A DNA stretch of 64,000 nucleotides from Streptomyces sp. PTY087I2 (GTDB taxonomy: Bacteria; Actinomycetota; Actinomycetes; Streptomycetales; Streptomycetaceae). The notes beneath the pieces are model-generated. The model did no database searches. It saw only the letters and a program-made list of their open reading frames with translations, and had not been told where the DNA came from. Where the stretch lies: positions 1 to 64,000 of the forward strand of contig NZ_LZRD01000018.1 of the NCBI RefSeq assembly GCF_001687325.1, in the 5' to 3' direction. Positions 17,201 through 24,855 of this stretch are shown here, piece after piece. Numbering within the stretch: position 1 is the stretch's first letter; each line of letters starts with the position of its first letter. The position numbers and the translations under genes are program-made.

Positions 17201-18060
17201 CCGGCGCAGTCGATGGGGCGGCGTTCGCGGGCGGAGGCCTCGGCGTGCCGCAGGACGGCGTCCGGGGCGACGAGGACCCGGTGGCCTGCGAGGTGGGCGC
17301 GCCAGCAGAGGTCGACGTCGTCGCGCATCAGGGGGAGCCTGCGGTCGAAGCCGCCGAGCTCCTCGTAGACGTCGCGGCGGATGAGCATGCCGGCGGAGGA
17401 GACGGACAGGACGGTACGGACCTGGTCGTGCTGGCCCTGGTCCTGCTCGCGGCGGTCCAGGCCGGTCCAGCGGCGGCCGCTGTTGGCGATGGAGACGCCG
17501 ACTTCGAGGAGCTGCTTGCGGTCGTACCAGCCGCGCAGCTTGGGGCCGACGATCGTGGCGTACTTGTCGGTGTCGACGACGCGCAGCATCTCGGCGAGCG
17601 CGTCCGGCTCGGGCGCGCAGTCGTCGTGCAGCAGCCAGAGCCACTGGACCGGTTCGCCGTGGGGCAGCTCGGGAAGGTCGTAGTTCTCGTCGACCCAGGT
17701 CCGGGTCTCGGGGTCCCAGCCGCTGGGGCGCTTGAGGTACGGCAGGTCGTCCGGGGTCAGGACGCCGGCGGTGCGGGCCGCCTCGTCGACGGCCGTGCCG
17801 AAGCTCGTACGGCGTGCCAGGTGCAGGACGCGTTCGTCGCCGAGCGCCTCGGTGACCAGCCGGGCCGAGTCGTCGGCGCTGCCGGTGTCGGCGGCGATGA
17901 CGTTCTGTACGGGGCGTTCCTGCCCGAGCAGCCCGGCCAGCACGTCGGGCAGCCAGCGGGCGCCGTCGTGGGAGACGAGCACGGCGGTGACGACGTGCCG
18001 GGGGAACTCTGGGGCGGCGGCGGCCGCGTTCGGCGCCGCCGAGTGGCTGTGCACGGACAT
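14248..18060 (-). CDS. large fused family 2 glycosyltransferase / multi-pass membrane protein
   Basis: A 1270-residue protein. Residues about 15-300 are a GT-A family 2 glycosyltransferase: VTAVLVSHDGARWL start, WLLHDDCAPEPDAL as the DxD-like site, and MRDDVDLCWRAHLAGHRV as the acceptor-side motif. About 12-14 hydrophobic segments follow (about 450-900), then an extracytoplasmic beta domain (ADPGWTATLDGKPLTRKTVDGW, around 1020) like those of YfhO/GT-C proteins, a final helix, and a Gln/Tyr/Pro-rich cytoplasmic tail of about 170 residues. It probably makes or exports a surface glycan. Start MSVHSHSAAP; longer frames lack coding character. Confidence 0.88.
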   Translation of the reverse strand: MSVHSHSAAPNAAAAAPEFPRHVVTAVLVSHDGARWLPDVLAGLLGQERPVQNVIAADTGSADDSARLVTEALGDERVLHLARRTSFGTAVDEAARTAGVLTPDDLPYLKRPSGWDPETRTWVDENYDLPELPHGEPVQWLWLLHDDCAPEPDALAEMLRVVDTDKYATIVGPKLRGWYDRKQLLEVGVSIANSGRRWTGLDRREQDQGQHDQVRTVLSVSSAGMLIRRDVYEELGGFDRRLPLMRDDVDLCWRAHLAGHRVLVAPDAVLRHAEASARERRPIDCAGRSVASPHRVDKAGAVYTMLVNARGKALPWVLLRLVVGTLLRTLAYLVGKVPGQALDEVTGLLGTLLRPGRIFAARRNRGKGVVDAAELRALFPPPGATVRATVDQVAGNFGGRTDSDSGGSRHGAVESGPGGDDADFLEVDQFARLKRIGRKPGPVLFALLLVVSLIACRNLLSGGALAGGALLPVPAELGSLWGRYADAWHTVGTGGTQTAPPYLALLAALSALMLGSTGLAVSVLLVCSIPLAGATAYFASRPLLPSRLLRAWASVAYAFLPAATGALATGRLGTAVLLVLLPLIARAGVAAHGLRADSAAGERGSWRATWAYTLLLTVTMAFTPIVWPLAVVLGLGVLVLRRGDITAYALRFVAAVGTPVLVLAPWSLSLLTNPSALLTEAGLDTGTGSASGLDLLGISPGGPGAAGGILLLGIVLAALAALLREERQFAVRTAWAVALVGFLFAAVANGSTWAGPATLVYGTALIAAALVGADGARIRVAEQSFGWRQPVAALIALAAGLAPVLAAAGWMIGGADGPLERRDPVQVPAFVAEESTTRDQPRTLILGGTSPDTVSYSLVRGSGARLGDGELTEAVGSNSHLDKVVANLVAGSGADQGGQLSGFAIRYVLVRDGAPREMSRVLDATPGLSRLSQLDGSALWRVDRQVARVMITPASGEGEHIAVGSAAVEAHSRIPAGEAGRVLRIADAADPGWTATLDGKPLTRKTVDGWAQGFELPANGGRLDLTHDAPITHTAWIWAQVGLLVVLVVMALPGRRREIDDDLPDEALAVAAEPVDGEGRRARRLRAAAQAEAAAGEEAVNPGEYIPAQQSTDPYAENAPAHDPQAPHDPQEATGGYAAVPVPQQYDEYAQWDGQQQPTADYYATYQQPDPYAQQHQHQHQHQQQGHQSADYQGGYAVQDPYAQQYDDQGAYNDQGVTYSNQGAYDEYGQYTGGQQHQQHPYGENGEQTDPPAPGQAPWQTGNASRGESE

Positions 18061-18227
18061 CGAGGTACGGGCCCTCCGGCCGGGTCCGGGGGGCGTCCCC
18101 GGGGGCTGCATCGGTGTACACGCGCGCGCCGGCGGGGCGTTGGCGCGTCTCGGACGGGGCCCCACACTAACGGTACGGACAGGTGGCGGGGGTCCGAGCC
18201 GGTGAAGGGGACGGGCCCGGACCTGCC

Positions 18228-18276
18228 GACGGCCCGTCCGCCGCCCCGTGGAGAAGGGGGTGGCGGACGGGCCGTC
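18228..18276. terminator. long stem-loop between glycosyltransferase and whiB genes
   Basis: GACGGCCCGTCCGCC (18228-18242) pairs perfectly with GGCGGACGGGCCGTC (18262-18276) across a ~19-nt loop. It lies about 240 bp downstream of the whiB stop and 170 bp upstream of the glycosyltransferase start. It can terminate whiB transcription and insulate the next gene. There is no U-tract. Confidence 0.65.
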
Positions 18277-18278
18277 GG

Positions 18279-18517
18279 AGGTGATCGGAGTGATCAGAGG
18301 TGATCGGAACCGTCGGGGATGATCGGGGATGAGCTGTCGGGAGACCACCGGCTCTGCGCGGCCGGTCCGGGGCTCGGGGCCTGCGGGGGGCCGGGGGGGG
18401 GCGGTGCCTGGTGCCTGGTGTCTCGCGCCTGGTGTCTCGCGTCTGGCCGGCTAGCGCCTCGCGCCGATGAGAGGGGCGGGCGCGGCCTTGGATCGTGGCC
18501 TTGGGTCGCCGCCCTCT
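18279..18517. other. low-complexity gap downstream of whiB
   Basis: A gene-free stretch. Near 18279-18335 the element GGTGATCGG/GATGATCGG recurs four times. At 18406-18446 GCCTGGTGTCTCGC and variants recur three times. In between is a G-run (18385-18400). These look like slippage-prone spacer repeats. I see no gene or operator in them. Confidence 0.5.
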
Positions 18518-18781
18518 TTAGATCGCGGCCTTCTTGAGGCGTCGTCGTTCCCGCTCGGAGAGTCCGCCCCAGATGCCGAAGCGTTCGTCGTTGGAGAGGG
18601 CGTACTCAAGGCACTCCGAGCGCACCTCACAGGCGAGGCAGACCTTCTTGGCCTCGCGGGTGGATCCGCCCTTCTCGGGAAAGAAGGACTCGGGGTCGGT
18701 CTGGGCGCACAGTGCGCGCTCCTGCCAGCCGAGTTCCTCATCCGCGTCCTCGACCAGCAGTTGCTGGAACAGCTCGGTCAT
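18518..18781 (-). CDS. whiB: WhiB family transcriptional regulator (sporulation regulator WhiB)
   Basis: An 87-residue Wbl protein. Its iron-sulphur ligands are Cys25, Cys48, Cys51 and Cys57 (C-X22-C-X2-C-X5-C). These are followed by the GIWGGLSERERRRLKKA turn and basic DNA-binding tail. Length and sequence match the WhiB (WhmD/WhiB2) orthologue needed for sporulation septation in Streptomyces, which works with WhiA on cell-division genes. The start MTELFQQLLVEDADEE fixes the length. The upstream in-frame ATG at 18877 is not used in homologues. It is monocistronic and divergent from the cysteine dioxygenase gene. Confidence 0.96.
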   Translation of the reverse strand: MTELFQQLLVEDADEELGWQERALCAQTDPESFFPEKGGSTREAKKVCLACEVRSECLEYALSNDERFGIWGGLSERERRRLKKAAI

Positions 18782-19456
18782 GTGCGCCCCTCGTCTGTCT
18801 CTTGCGTCCCGTGATGCAGCCTTTTGCGGCTGAACGACACGAGTGAAATTACAAATCTGTAGCTCTGGGGCAGTCAAGCGAGGATCTGCTATTGGCCCAG
18901 GGATTCACTCTGCGGAACCAAGCGTATGCGGTAAGTGCTCAAATCAGCAAAAATCTGACATATGCCACGGGCCCCACGGCCCCGCACCCTCTCTCGATGA
19001 AGACGACCGGGGTGGGCCTTGTGTTGCGATTCGATCACCGAAGCGACCAAGATCACAGTCAGGTCACGGAGCGTCAGCCGCGTTTGAGGGCGCGGATGAT
19101 GCGCCACATGTCCCTGCCCCTGGGTGCATAAACCTTTCTCCCAATCCGACAACCGGAAGGGGTGAAACATTGCCCCCATATCGGGCATTGGGTTGACAGC
19201 GGACGGCCGAGCCGGTCTCCTTGTTTCCATGCCAGCGACCGCAGCCCTGCACGTCACCCACGCCCGTGGGTTCCGTAGCGCTGTCCAGGCCCGCTGTTGC
19301 TGTTCCAGCTGTCACAGCTGTTGATGCCGTAGTGCTCCAGCTCTGATCCAGCCTCTCCGACTCTCCGGTCGAGCGTTTTTCTTCGTTTTCGCTCCTCCCC
19401 GCAGTCATCGTGACTCCCCGCACGTGCGCCCCCCATGCCGAGGAACCACCGCAGCA
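18782..19456. other. regulatory region between whiB and cysteine dioxygenase genes
   Basis: A 675-bp gene-free region, notably AT-richer than its surroundings (for example ATCAGCAAAAATCTGACATATGCC near 18943-18966). It must carry the developmental promoters of whiB (minus strand) and the promoter of the dioxygenase gene (plus strand). Frames open through it are shadows. The size and composition fit the long 5' regions of developmental regulators in Streptomyces. Confidence 0.6.
18905..18917. promoter_or_regulatory. candidate BldD box upstream of whiB
   Basis: TCACTCTGCGGAA resembles the BldD operator consensus TNACNC(A/T)GNGTNA as I remember it, with a perfect left half and one mismatch in the right half. 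It lies about 125 bp upstream of the whiB start. whiB is among the reported BldD-c-di-GMP targets in Streptomyces. The match was made by eye, so it remains a candidate. Confidence 0.35.
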
Positions 19457-19957
19457 ATGAACAGCGACAGCGACCTTCAGATCGCCGGCGACATCCTTGA
19501 GGTCCAGCACCTCCTCCGGCCCGCCCGCGAGCACCCCTCCACCGTCTCCGAGTTCGTCGGCCTCGCACGCTCCATCGCGGCCGACCGCGCACGGTGGGCG
19601 GGCATCGTCCAGTACGACTCCGCCTCCCGCTGGTACCACCGCCTGCACCAGGGCCCCGGCTACGAGGTGTGGCTGCTCAGCTGGGTGCCCGGGCAGGGCA
19701 GCGGACGCCACGACCACGGTCTCTCCGCCGGCGTCCTGACGGTCCTGGAAGGCGAGTTGACCGAGCACACCGAGCGCGGGACGCGGTCCCTCGGCGCGGG
19801 CGCGCAGCGGTCCTTCGCCCCGGGGTACGTCCACGAAGTGGTCAACGATTCGCTCGAACCGGCCGTGAGTCTGCACATCTACTACCCGGGCCTGACCGAG
19901 ATGCCGATGCACCCGAGCCAAAGCGCCCCGACGGCCGTGGACGCCGTACCCGCCTGA
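19457..19957 (+). CDS. cysteine dioxygenase family protein
   Basis: A 166-residue cupin of the cysteine/thiol dioxygenase family, which oxidises cysteine (or a related thiol such as 3-mercaptopropionate) to the sulfinate with non-haem iron. The metal histidines are visible in SGRHDHGLSAGVLTVLEGEL (HxH) and in APGYVHEVVND (third His). The conserved YEVWLLSWVPGQ precedes them. Start ATG 19457 (MNSDSDLQIAG). It is encoded just before fbiA (13 bp) and may share its transcript. The exact thiol substrate is not determined by the sequence. Confidence 0.88.
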   Translation: MNSDSDLQIAGDILEVQHLLRPAREHPSTVSEFVGLARSIAADRARWAGIVQYDSASRWYHRLHQGPGYEVWLLSWVPGQGSGRHDHGLSAGVLTVLEGELTEHTERGTRSLGAGAQRSFAPGYVHEVVNDSLEPAVSLHIYYPGLTEMPMHPSQSAPTAVDAVPA

Positions 19958-19970
19958 CAAACTGCTGTGC

Positions 19971-20927
19971 ATGCGCATTGTTGTTCTGGCCGGTGGTATC
20001 GGCGGTGCCCGCTTCCTTCGCGGCCTCAAGCAGGCCGCGCCCGACGCGGACATCACGGTGATCGGCAACACGGGTGATGACATCCATCTGTTCGGGCTGA
20101 AGGTCTGTCCCGACCTCGACACCGTGATGTACACCCTCGGCGGTGGCATCAACGAGGAGCAGGGCTGGGGGCGTACCGACGAGACCTTCCGGGTCAAGGA
20201 GGAGCTCGCGGCGTACGGCGTGGGCCCCGAGTGGTTCGGGCTCGGCGACCGCGACTTCGCGACCCACATCGTCCGTACGCAGATGCTCGGCGCGGGCTAC
20301 CCGCTGAGCGCGGTCACCGAGGCGCTCTGCGCCCGCTGGCAGCCGGGTGTGCGGCTGCTTCCCATGTCCGACGACCGGGTCGAGACGCATGTCGCCGTCG
20401 AGATGGACGGCGAGAGCAAGGCGATCCACTTCCAGGAGTACTGGGTGAAGCTGCGCGCCTCCGTCGAGGCGCGGGCGATCGTGCCGGTCGGGGCGGAGCA
20501 GGCCAAGCCGGCGCCGGGGGTGCTGGAGGCGATCGGCGCCGCCGATGTCATCGTCTTCCCGCCGTCGAACCCGGTGGTGTCCGTCGGCACGATCCTCGCC
20601 GTGCCCGGGATCCGCGAGGCCATCGCCGAGGCGGGGGTGCCGGTCGTCGGCCTCTCCCCCATCGTCGGGGACGCGCCCGTGCGCGGGATGGCGGACAAGG
20701 TGCTCGCCGCGGTGGGCGTCGAGTCGACGGCCTCGGCGGTGGCCCGGCACTACGGGTCGGGGCTGCTGGACGGGTGGCTGGTGGACACGGTGGACGCCGG
20801 GGCGGTCGAGGAGGTGGAGGCGGCGGGGATCCGCTGCCGGGCGGTGCCGCTGATGATGACGGACGTGGACGCGACCGCGGAGATGGCGCGGCAGGCGCTG
20901 GCGCTGGCTGAGGAGGTTCGGGCGTGA
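19971..20927 (+). CDS. fbiA: 2-phospho-L-lactate (or EPPG) transferase, F420 biosynthesis
   Basis: A 318-residue CofD/FbiA protein that joins the phospho-lactyl or phosphoenolpyruvyl guanylyl donor to Fo, giving (dehydro)F420-0. The N-terminus has the family's nucleotide loop VVLAGGIGGARFLRGLK and the conserved GNTGDDIHLFGLKVCPDLDT. IVFPPSNPVVSVGTIL (about 190-205) and the VGLSPIVGD patch complete the active site. It overlaps fbiB by 4 bp (GTGA at 20924-20927), so the two are translationally coupled. Confidence 0.96.
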   Translation: MRIVVLAGGIGGARFLRGLKQAAPDADITVIGNTGDDIHLFGLKVCPDLDTVMYTLGGGINEEQGWGRTDETFRVKEELAAYGVGPEWFGLGDRDFATHIVRTQMLGAGYPLSAVTEALCARWQPGVRLLPMSDDRVETHVAVEMDGESKAIHFQEYWVKLRASVEARAIVPVGAEQAKPAPGVLEAIGAADVIVFPPSNPVVSVGTILAVPGIREAIAEAGVPVVGLSPIVGDAPVRGMADKVLAAVGVESTASAVARHYGSGLLDGWLVDTVDAGAVEEVEAAGIRCRAVPLMMTDVDATAEMARQALALAEEVRA

Positions 20928-22249
20928 GCGGTTCGCCGGATTCCGTGCCTTCTTTTCGTGTGTGGGCCGTGGGCGGGATGCCCGAGGTACGCGACGGGGA
21001 CGATCTCGCCAAGCTGATCGCCGCCGCCGAGCCCGGGCTCGTCGACGGTGACGTCCTGCTCGTCACCTCGAAGATCGTCTCCAAGGCGGAGGGCCGGATC
21101 GTCGAGGCCGCCGACCGCGAGGCCGCCATCGACGCCGAGACCGTACGGGTCGTCGCCCGGCGCGGGACGCTGCGGATCGTGGAGAACCGGCAGGGGCTGG
21201 TCATGGCCGCCGCCGGGGTCGACGCGTCCAACACTCCCGCCGGGACCGTGCTCCTGCTGCCCGAGGACCCCGACGCCTCCGCCCGGGCCATCCGGGACGG
21301 GCTGCGGGACATCCTCGGCGTGGAGGTCGGCGTCCTCGTCACGGACACCTTCGGGCGGCCCTGGCGCAACGGGCTCACCGATGTCGCCATCGGGGCGGCG
21401 GGGGTGCGGGTGCTGGACGATCTGCGCGGCGGCTCGGACGCGTACGGCAATCCGCTCAGCGCCACGGTCGTGGCCACGGCCGACGAGCTGGCCTCGGCCG
21501 GGGATCTGGTCAAGGGCAAGGCGGAGGGGCTGCCGGTGGCGGTGGTCCGGGGGCTGTCGCATGTTGTCGCCCCGGATGGCCTGGGCGACGAGCCCGGTGC
21601 TCGGGCGCTCGTGCGCAGCGCCGCCGATGACATGTTCCGGCTCGGGACGTCCGAGGCCGTGCGGGAAGCGGTGACGCTGCGGCGTACGGTGCGCGAGTTC
21701 AGCGACGAGCCGGTGGATCCGGGGGCGGTGCGGCGCGCCGTCGCGGCTGCCGTCACCGCACCCGCGCCTCATCACACGACGCCGTGGCGGTTCGTGCTGC
21801 TGGAGTCCGCCGAGTCGCGGACCCGGTTGCTCGACGCGATGCGGGAGGCGTGGATCGAGGATCTGCGGCGCGACGGGAAGAGCGAGGAGTCGATCGCCAA
21901 GCGGGTGCGGCGCGGGGATGTGCTGCGCAACGCGCCGTATCTGGTGGTGCCGTGCCTGCTGATGGACGGCTCCCATACGTACGGGGACGAGCGGCGGGAC
22001 ACCGCGGAGCGCGAGATGTTCGTGGTCGCGGCGGGGGCCGGGGTGCAGAACTTCCTGGTGGCGTTGGCGGGTGAGCGGCTGGGGTCGGCGTGGGTGTCCT
22101 CGACGATGTTCTGCCGGGATGTGGTGCGGGAGGTGCTTTCGCTGCCGTCGTCGTGGGATCCGTTGGGGGCGGTGGCTGTGGGGCATGGGGTGGGGGTGCC
22201 GCGGGAGCGGGGGGTTCGGGGGGCGGAGGAGTTTCTCACCGTGCGGTGA
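20924..22249 (+). CDS. fbiB: coenzyme F420-0:L-glutamate ligase with C-terminal nitroreductase domain
   Basis: A 441-residue two-domain FbiB. Residues about 10-245 are the CofE-type gamma-glutamyl ligase that adds glutamates to F420-0 (DVLLVTSKIVSKAEGR and VLVTDTFGRPWRNGLTDVAIG motifs). Residues about 250-441 are an FMN nitroreductase-like domain (RRTVREFSDEPVDPGAVRRA, then a TTPWRFVLL contact). In mycobacteria this domain reduces dehydro-F420-0, and its presence implies the PEP-based pathway. GTG start within the fbiA stop. F420 serves reductases of redox and antibiotic metabolism. Confidence 0.96.
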   Translation: MSGSPDSVPSFRVWAVGGMPEVRDGDDLAKLIAAAEPGLVDGDVLLVTSKIVSKAEGRIVEAADREAAIDAETVRVVARRGTLRIVENRQGLVMAAAGVDASNTPAGTVLLLPEDPDASARAIRDGLRDILGVEVGVLVTDTFGRPWRNGLTDVAIGAAGVRVLDDLRGGSDAYGNPLSATVVATADELASAGDLVKGKAEGLPVAVVRGLSHVVAPDGLGDEPGARALVRSAADDMFRLGTSEAVREAVTLRRTVREFSDEPVDPGAVRRAVAAAVTAPAPHHTTPWRFVLLESAESRTRLLDAMREAWIEDLRRDGKSEESIAKRVRRGDVLRNAPYLVVPCLLMDGSHTYGDERRDTAEREMFVVAAGAGVQNFLVALAGERLGSAWVSSTMFCRDVVREVLSLPSSWDPLGAVAVGHGVGVPRERGVRGAEEFLTVR

Positions 22250-22304
22250 GGTTTGGGGGGGGGCGGGCGTTGGTGGGCGGGGGTGCCGCTGCGCGGGGCT
22301 TGCC

Positions 22305-22426
22305 CCCTACCCGCCCCTTCCCGAAACCGGGGCTCCGCCCCGGACCCGGTTTGTCCTCAAGCGCCGGACGGGCTGGAGTTTCGGGGCTCTGCCCCGGACC
22401 CCGCTCCTCAATCGCCGGAGGGACTG
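22305..22426. repeat. dispersed intergenic repeat, copy 2 (hairpin-forming)
   Basis: Second copy of the block at 9684-9807 in the same orientation: ACCCGCCCCTTCCCG, GGGGCTCCGCCCC hairpin, TCCTCAAGCGCCGGACGGGC, a GGGGCTCTGCCCC variant, and CCCCGCTCCTCAA. It lies between the convergent fbiB and AlkA-type genes, where its hairpins could terminate transcription from both sides. Confidence 0.75.
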
Positions 22427-22600
22427 AGATTGCCCGGAGACGCTGGGAAACGGCGGGGCCGGGAGTAGCCGGAGGGGCTGGGGTGGCCGGAGGGGCTGAG
22501 ATCGGCCGGAGACTCCGGAGAAGTGCCGGAGACTCCGGAGAAGTGCCGGAGGGGCTGAGATTGGCCGGAACGCTGGACGCGGCCCGAAGGCTCTGAGAGC
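22427..22600. repeat. degenerate CCGGAG/GGGGCTGAG tandem tract
   Basis: It follows repeat copy 2. It contains two exact 20-bp copies of GACTCCGGAGAAGTGCCGGA (22511-22530 and 22531-22550) and several GGAGGGGCTGAGAT(C/T)GGCCGG units. It is non-coding. The arrangement, with a dispersed block followed by a tandem array of CTGGA/CTGAG units, mirrors 9684-10033. Confidence 0.7.
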
Positions 22601-22605
22601 AGGCT

Positions 22606-23598
22606 CTACAGGTTCGCGATGTTGCCCGGCTGCATCCTCGGTGCCCTGCGCGCCGGGACTCGGCCCGAGAGCAGGATCAGGCGGGTTGCTCGGTGGCGTT
22701 GGCCCTCGTACGGGGTCAGGAGGGACAGCATCTCCTCGTCGTCCGCGTCTCGGTTGTCCGCCAGGGCGTGGCCCACGATGCCGGGGAGGTGCAGGTCGCC
22801 GACCGTGACCGCGTCGGGGGCGCCGTTCGAGCGCTGGAGGGTTTCCGCCGCCGTCCAGGGGCCGATTCCGGGGATCAGCTGGAGGCGGGTCTGTGCCTCG
22901 GGCAGCGGCATCGTCGCCGCCTCCTCCAGGCGGCGGGCCACCCGTACCGCGCGCAGGATCGTCGACGAGCGTTTGGCGTCCACGTTCGCCTTGTGCCACT
23001 CCCAGGACGGGATCATCGCCCAGCCGCGCGGGTCCGGCATGACGTGCAGGCCCAGGTCGGCCGTGGGGCCGGGGGCGGGGGTGCCGAAGCGGCGGACCAG
23101 GTGGCGCCAGGCGCCGTACGCCTCGTCCGTCGTGACCTTCTGCTCCAGGATCGACGGGATCAGCGACTCCAGCACCAGGCCCGTACGCAGCAGGCGCAGG
23201 CCCGGGCGGCGGTGGCGGGTCACGGCCAGCAGGCGGTGGCGCGGGACGAACGCCTCCGGGTCGTCCTCCGCGCCCAGCAGCGCCGGCAGGCCTTCCAGCA
23301 GCCAGTCCGCGCCGGGGCCCCACGCCGCGGCCGCGATCCGGTCGCCGTGCCGCGCGATGCGCAACGTGCCGGGACCCACGGGTGTGCGCGTCGCCCGCCA
23401 GAACGTGCCGTCCCCCACCATCCGGAACGTGGGGTCCGCCGGGCCCCGGCGCAGCGGGCCCAGCACCAGGCGGAGGTCCAGGGGGCCCGGTGGGGTCCAC
23501 TCCCGGGTGAGGGGTGGTGAGCCGTCGGCCGGGCGGGGGACAGCGGTCCGGTGCGGCAGCGCTGCCCGCGTCGTGCGGGGGGCGAATCGTCCTGCCAC
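22606..23598 (-). CDS. DNA-3-methyladenine glycosylase 2 family protein (AlkA-like)
   Basis: A 330-residue HhH-GPD base-excision glycosylase, removing alkylated purines. The helix-hairpin-helix is LQLIPGIGPWTAAETLQ (about residues 237-253). The catalytic Asp lies about 16 residues later in AVTVGDLHLPGIVGHAL. Upstream, LESLIPSILEQKVTTDEAY is the conserved glycosylase helix with Gln. It lacks the Ada or AraC domains found in some fused versions. GTG start at 23598. It is convergent with fbiB and the adjacent gene in the same direction is the guanylyltransferase. Confidence 0.9.
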   Translation of the reverse strand: MAGRFAPRTTRAALPHRTAVPRPADGSPPLTREWTPPGPLDLRLVLGPLRRGPADPTFRMVGDGTFWRATRTPVGPGTLRIARHGDRIAAAAWGPGADWLLEGLPALLGAEDDPEAFVPRHRLLAVTRHRRPGLRLLRTGLVLESLIPSILEQKVTTDEAYGAWRHLVRRFGTPAPGPTADLGLHVMPDPRGWAMIPSWEWHKANVDAKRSSTILRAVRVARRLEEAATMPLPEAQTRLQLIPGIGPWTAAETLQRSNGAPDAVTVGDLHLPGIVGHALADNRDADDEEMLSLLTPYEGQRHRATRLILLSGRVPARRAPRMQPGNIANL

Positions 23599-23683
23599 GA
23601 AGTCTCGGTGTCCCTGGGTGTTCGTCGATCCGGGAGGGCTGCTGCTCCTCCCGCGGCTCTTCGAGGGTACGGGCAGGCGGGGG

Positions 23684-24775
23684 CTACTGGTCCGAGGAGA
23701 AGCGGACCGAGGCGTCCGGCAGCGTCGAGCCGCACCAGATCCTGATGCCGTCGCGCAGTTCGTTGTCCGCGCCCACCTGGGCCCCGTCGCCGATCACCGC
23801 GCCCGCCAGGACCGTACGGCTGCCGATCCGCGCGCCCGCGCCGACCAGGGAGTCCGTGATGACCGCGTTCGGCTCGACGATCGCGTTCTCCAGGATCGTG
23901 GAGCCGTCCACCCTGGCGCCCGCGCCGATCATCACGCCTGCGCCGACCACCGTACCGCCGGTGAGCTTGGCGTCCGGGGCCACGGAGGCGGTCGGCAGGA
24001 TCAGGCGGTCGCCGCAGCGGCCGGGGACGGCCGGGGACGGGGCGCGGCCGAGGACGAGGTCGGCGGAGCCGCGGACGAAGGCGCCGGGGGTGCCGAGGTC
24101 CAGCCAGTACGTGGAGTCGACCATGCCCTGGAGGTGGGCGCCGGAGGCGAGCAGTCCGGGGAAGGTCTCGCGTTCGACGGAGACCGGGCGGCCGGACGGG
24201 ATCGTGTCCATGACCGAGCGCCGGAAGATGTACGCCCCGGCGTTGATCTGGTCGGTGACGATCTCCTCGGGCGTCTGCGGCTTCTCCAGGAAGGCCGTGA
24301 CGCGGCCCGTTCCGTCCGTCGGTACGAGACCGAACGCGCGCGGGTCCTCCACCCGGGTCAGATGGAGCGAGACATCCGCCCCGGAGACGGTGTGCGAGGT
24401 GACCAGGGCCCGGATGTCGAGCCCGGTCAGGATGTCGCCGTTGAAGATCAGGACCGGTTCGTCCGGCCCCGAGGACAGCTTCGGCGCGACGTTGCGGATG
24501 GCTCCGCCGGTGCCGAGCGGCTCCTCCTCGGTGACGTACTCGATGTGCAGACCGAGCGAGGAGCCGTCGCCGAAGTACGGCTCGAAGACCTCGGCCAGGT
24601 AGGACGTGGCGAGCACGATGTGCTCCACCCCGGCCGCCCTGGCCCGCGCCAGCTGGTGGGTGAGGAAGGGGACCCCCGCCGCCGGGACCATCGGCTTCGG
24701 GGTGTGCACCGTGAGCGGACGCAGCCGGGTGCCCTTGCCCCCGACCAGGAGGATCGCTTCTTTTGCCTCTGTCAC
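23684..24775 (-). CDS. mannose-1-phosphate guanylyltransferase-type nucleotidyltransferase
   Basis: A 363-residue sugar-nucleotide pyrophosphorylase, most likely forming GDP-mannose from mannose-1-P and GTP. The N-terminal Rossmann domain carries AILLVGGKGTRLRPLTVHTPKPMVP (signature loop and Lys), FNGDILTGLD (metal Asp) and FLEKP. From about residue 250 a left-handed beta-helix of hexapeptide repeats is visible (VGAGVMIGAGARVDGSTILENAIVE spread). It matches the actinobacterial enzyme encoded beside wbbL/rmlD in mycobacteria (Rv3264c type). A glucose-1-P nucleotidyltransferase role cannot be excluded. Proximity to manA and manB favours mannose. Confidence 0.88.
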   Translation of the reverse strand: MTEAKEAILLVGGKGTRLRPLTVHTPKPMVPAAGVPFLTHQLARARAAGVEHIVLATSYLAEVFEPYFGDGSSLGLHIEYVTEEEPLGTGGAIRNVAPKLSSGPDEPVLIFNGDILTGLDIRALVTSHTVSGADVSLHLTRVEDPRAFGLVPTDGTGRVTAFLEKPQTPEEIVTDQINAGAYIFRRSVMDTIPSGRPVSVERETFPGLLASGAHLQGMVDSTYWLDLGTPGAFVRGSADLVLGRAPSPAVPGRCGDRLILPTASVAPDAKLTGGTVVGAGVMIGAGARVDGSTILENAIVEPNAVITDSLVGAGARIGSRTVLAGAVIGDGAQVGADNELRDGIRIWCGSTLPDASVRFSSDQ

Positions 24776-24855
24776 AGCACCGTCTCTGCTTCCTGCTGGG
24801 GCTTGGCCTGGTTGGTGACTGGTCAGTTAAGCAGACCGGTCGAGCCCCGTTCCGG

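Noticed and set aside
12713..18060. Biosynthetic gene cluster
   Set aside because: No PKS, NRPS, terpene cyclase, lanthipeptide or siderophore genes are present in the window. The glycosyltransferases and LCPs are envelope genes.
14341..18303. 1320-residue plus-strand frame opposite the giant glycosyltransferase
   Set aside because: It is antisense to a well-supported gene and its translation is Arg/Gly/Val/Asp-rich noise typical of high-GC shadow frames.
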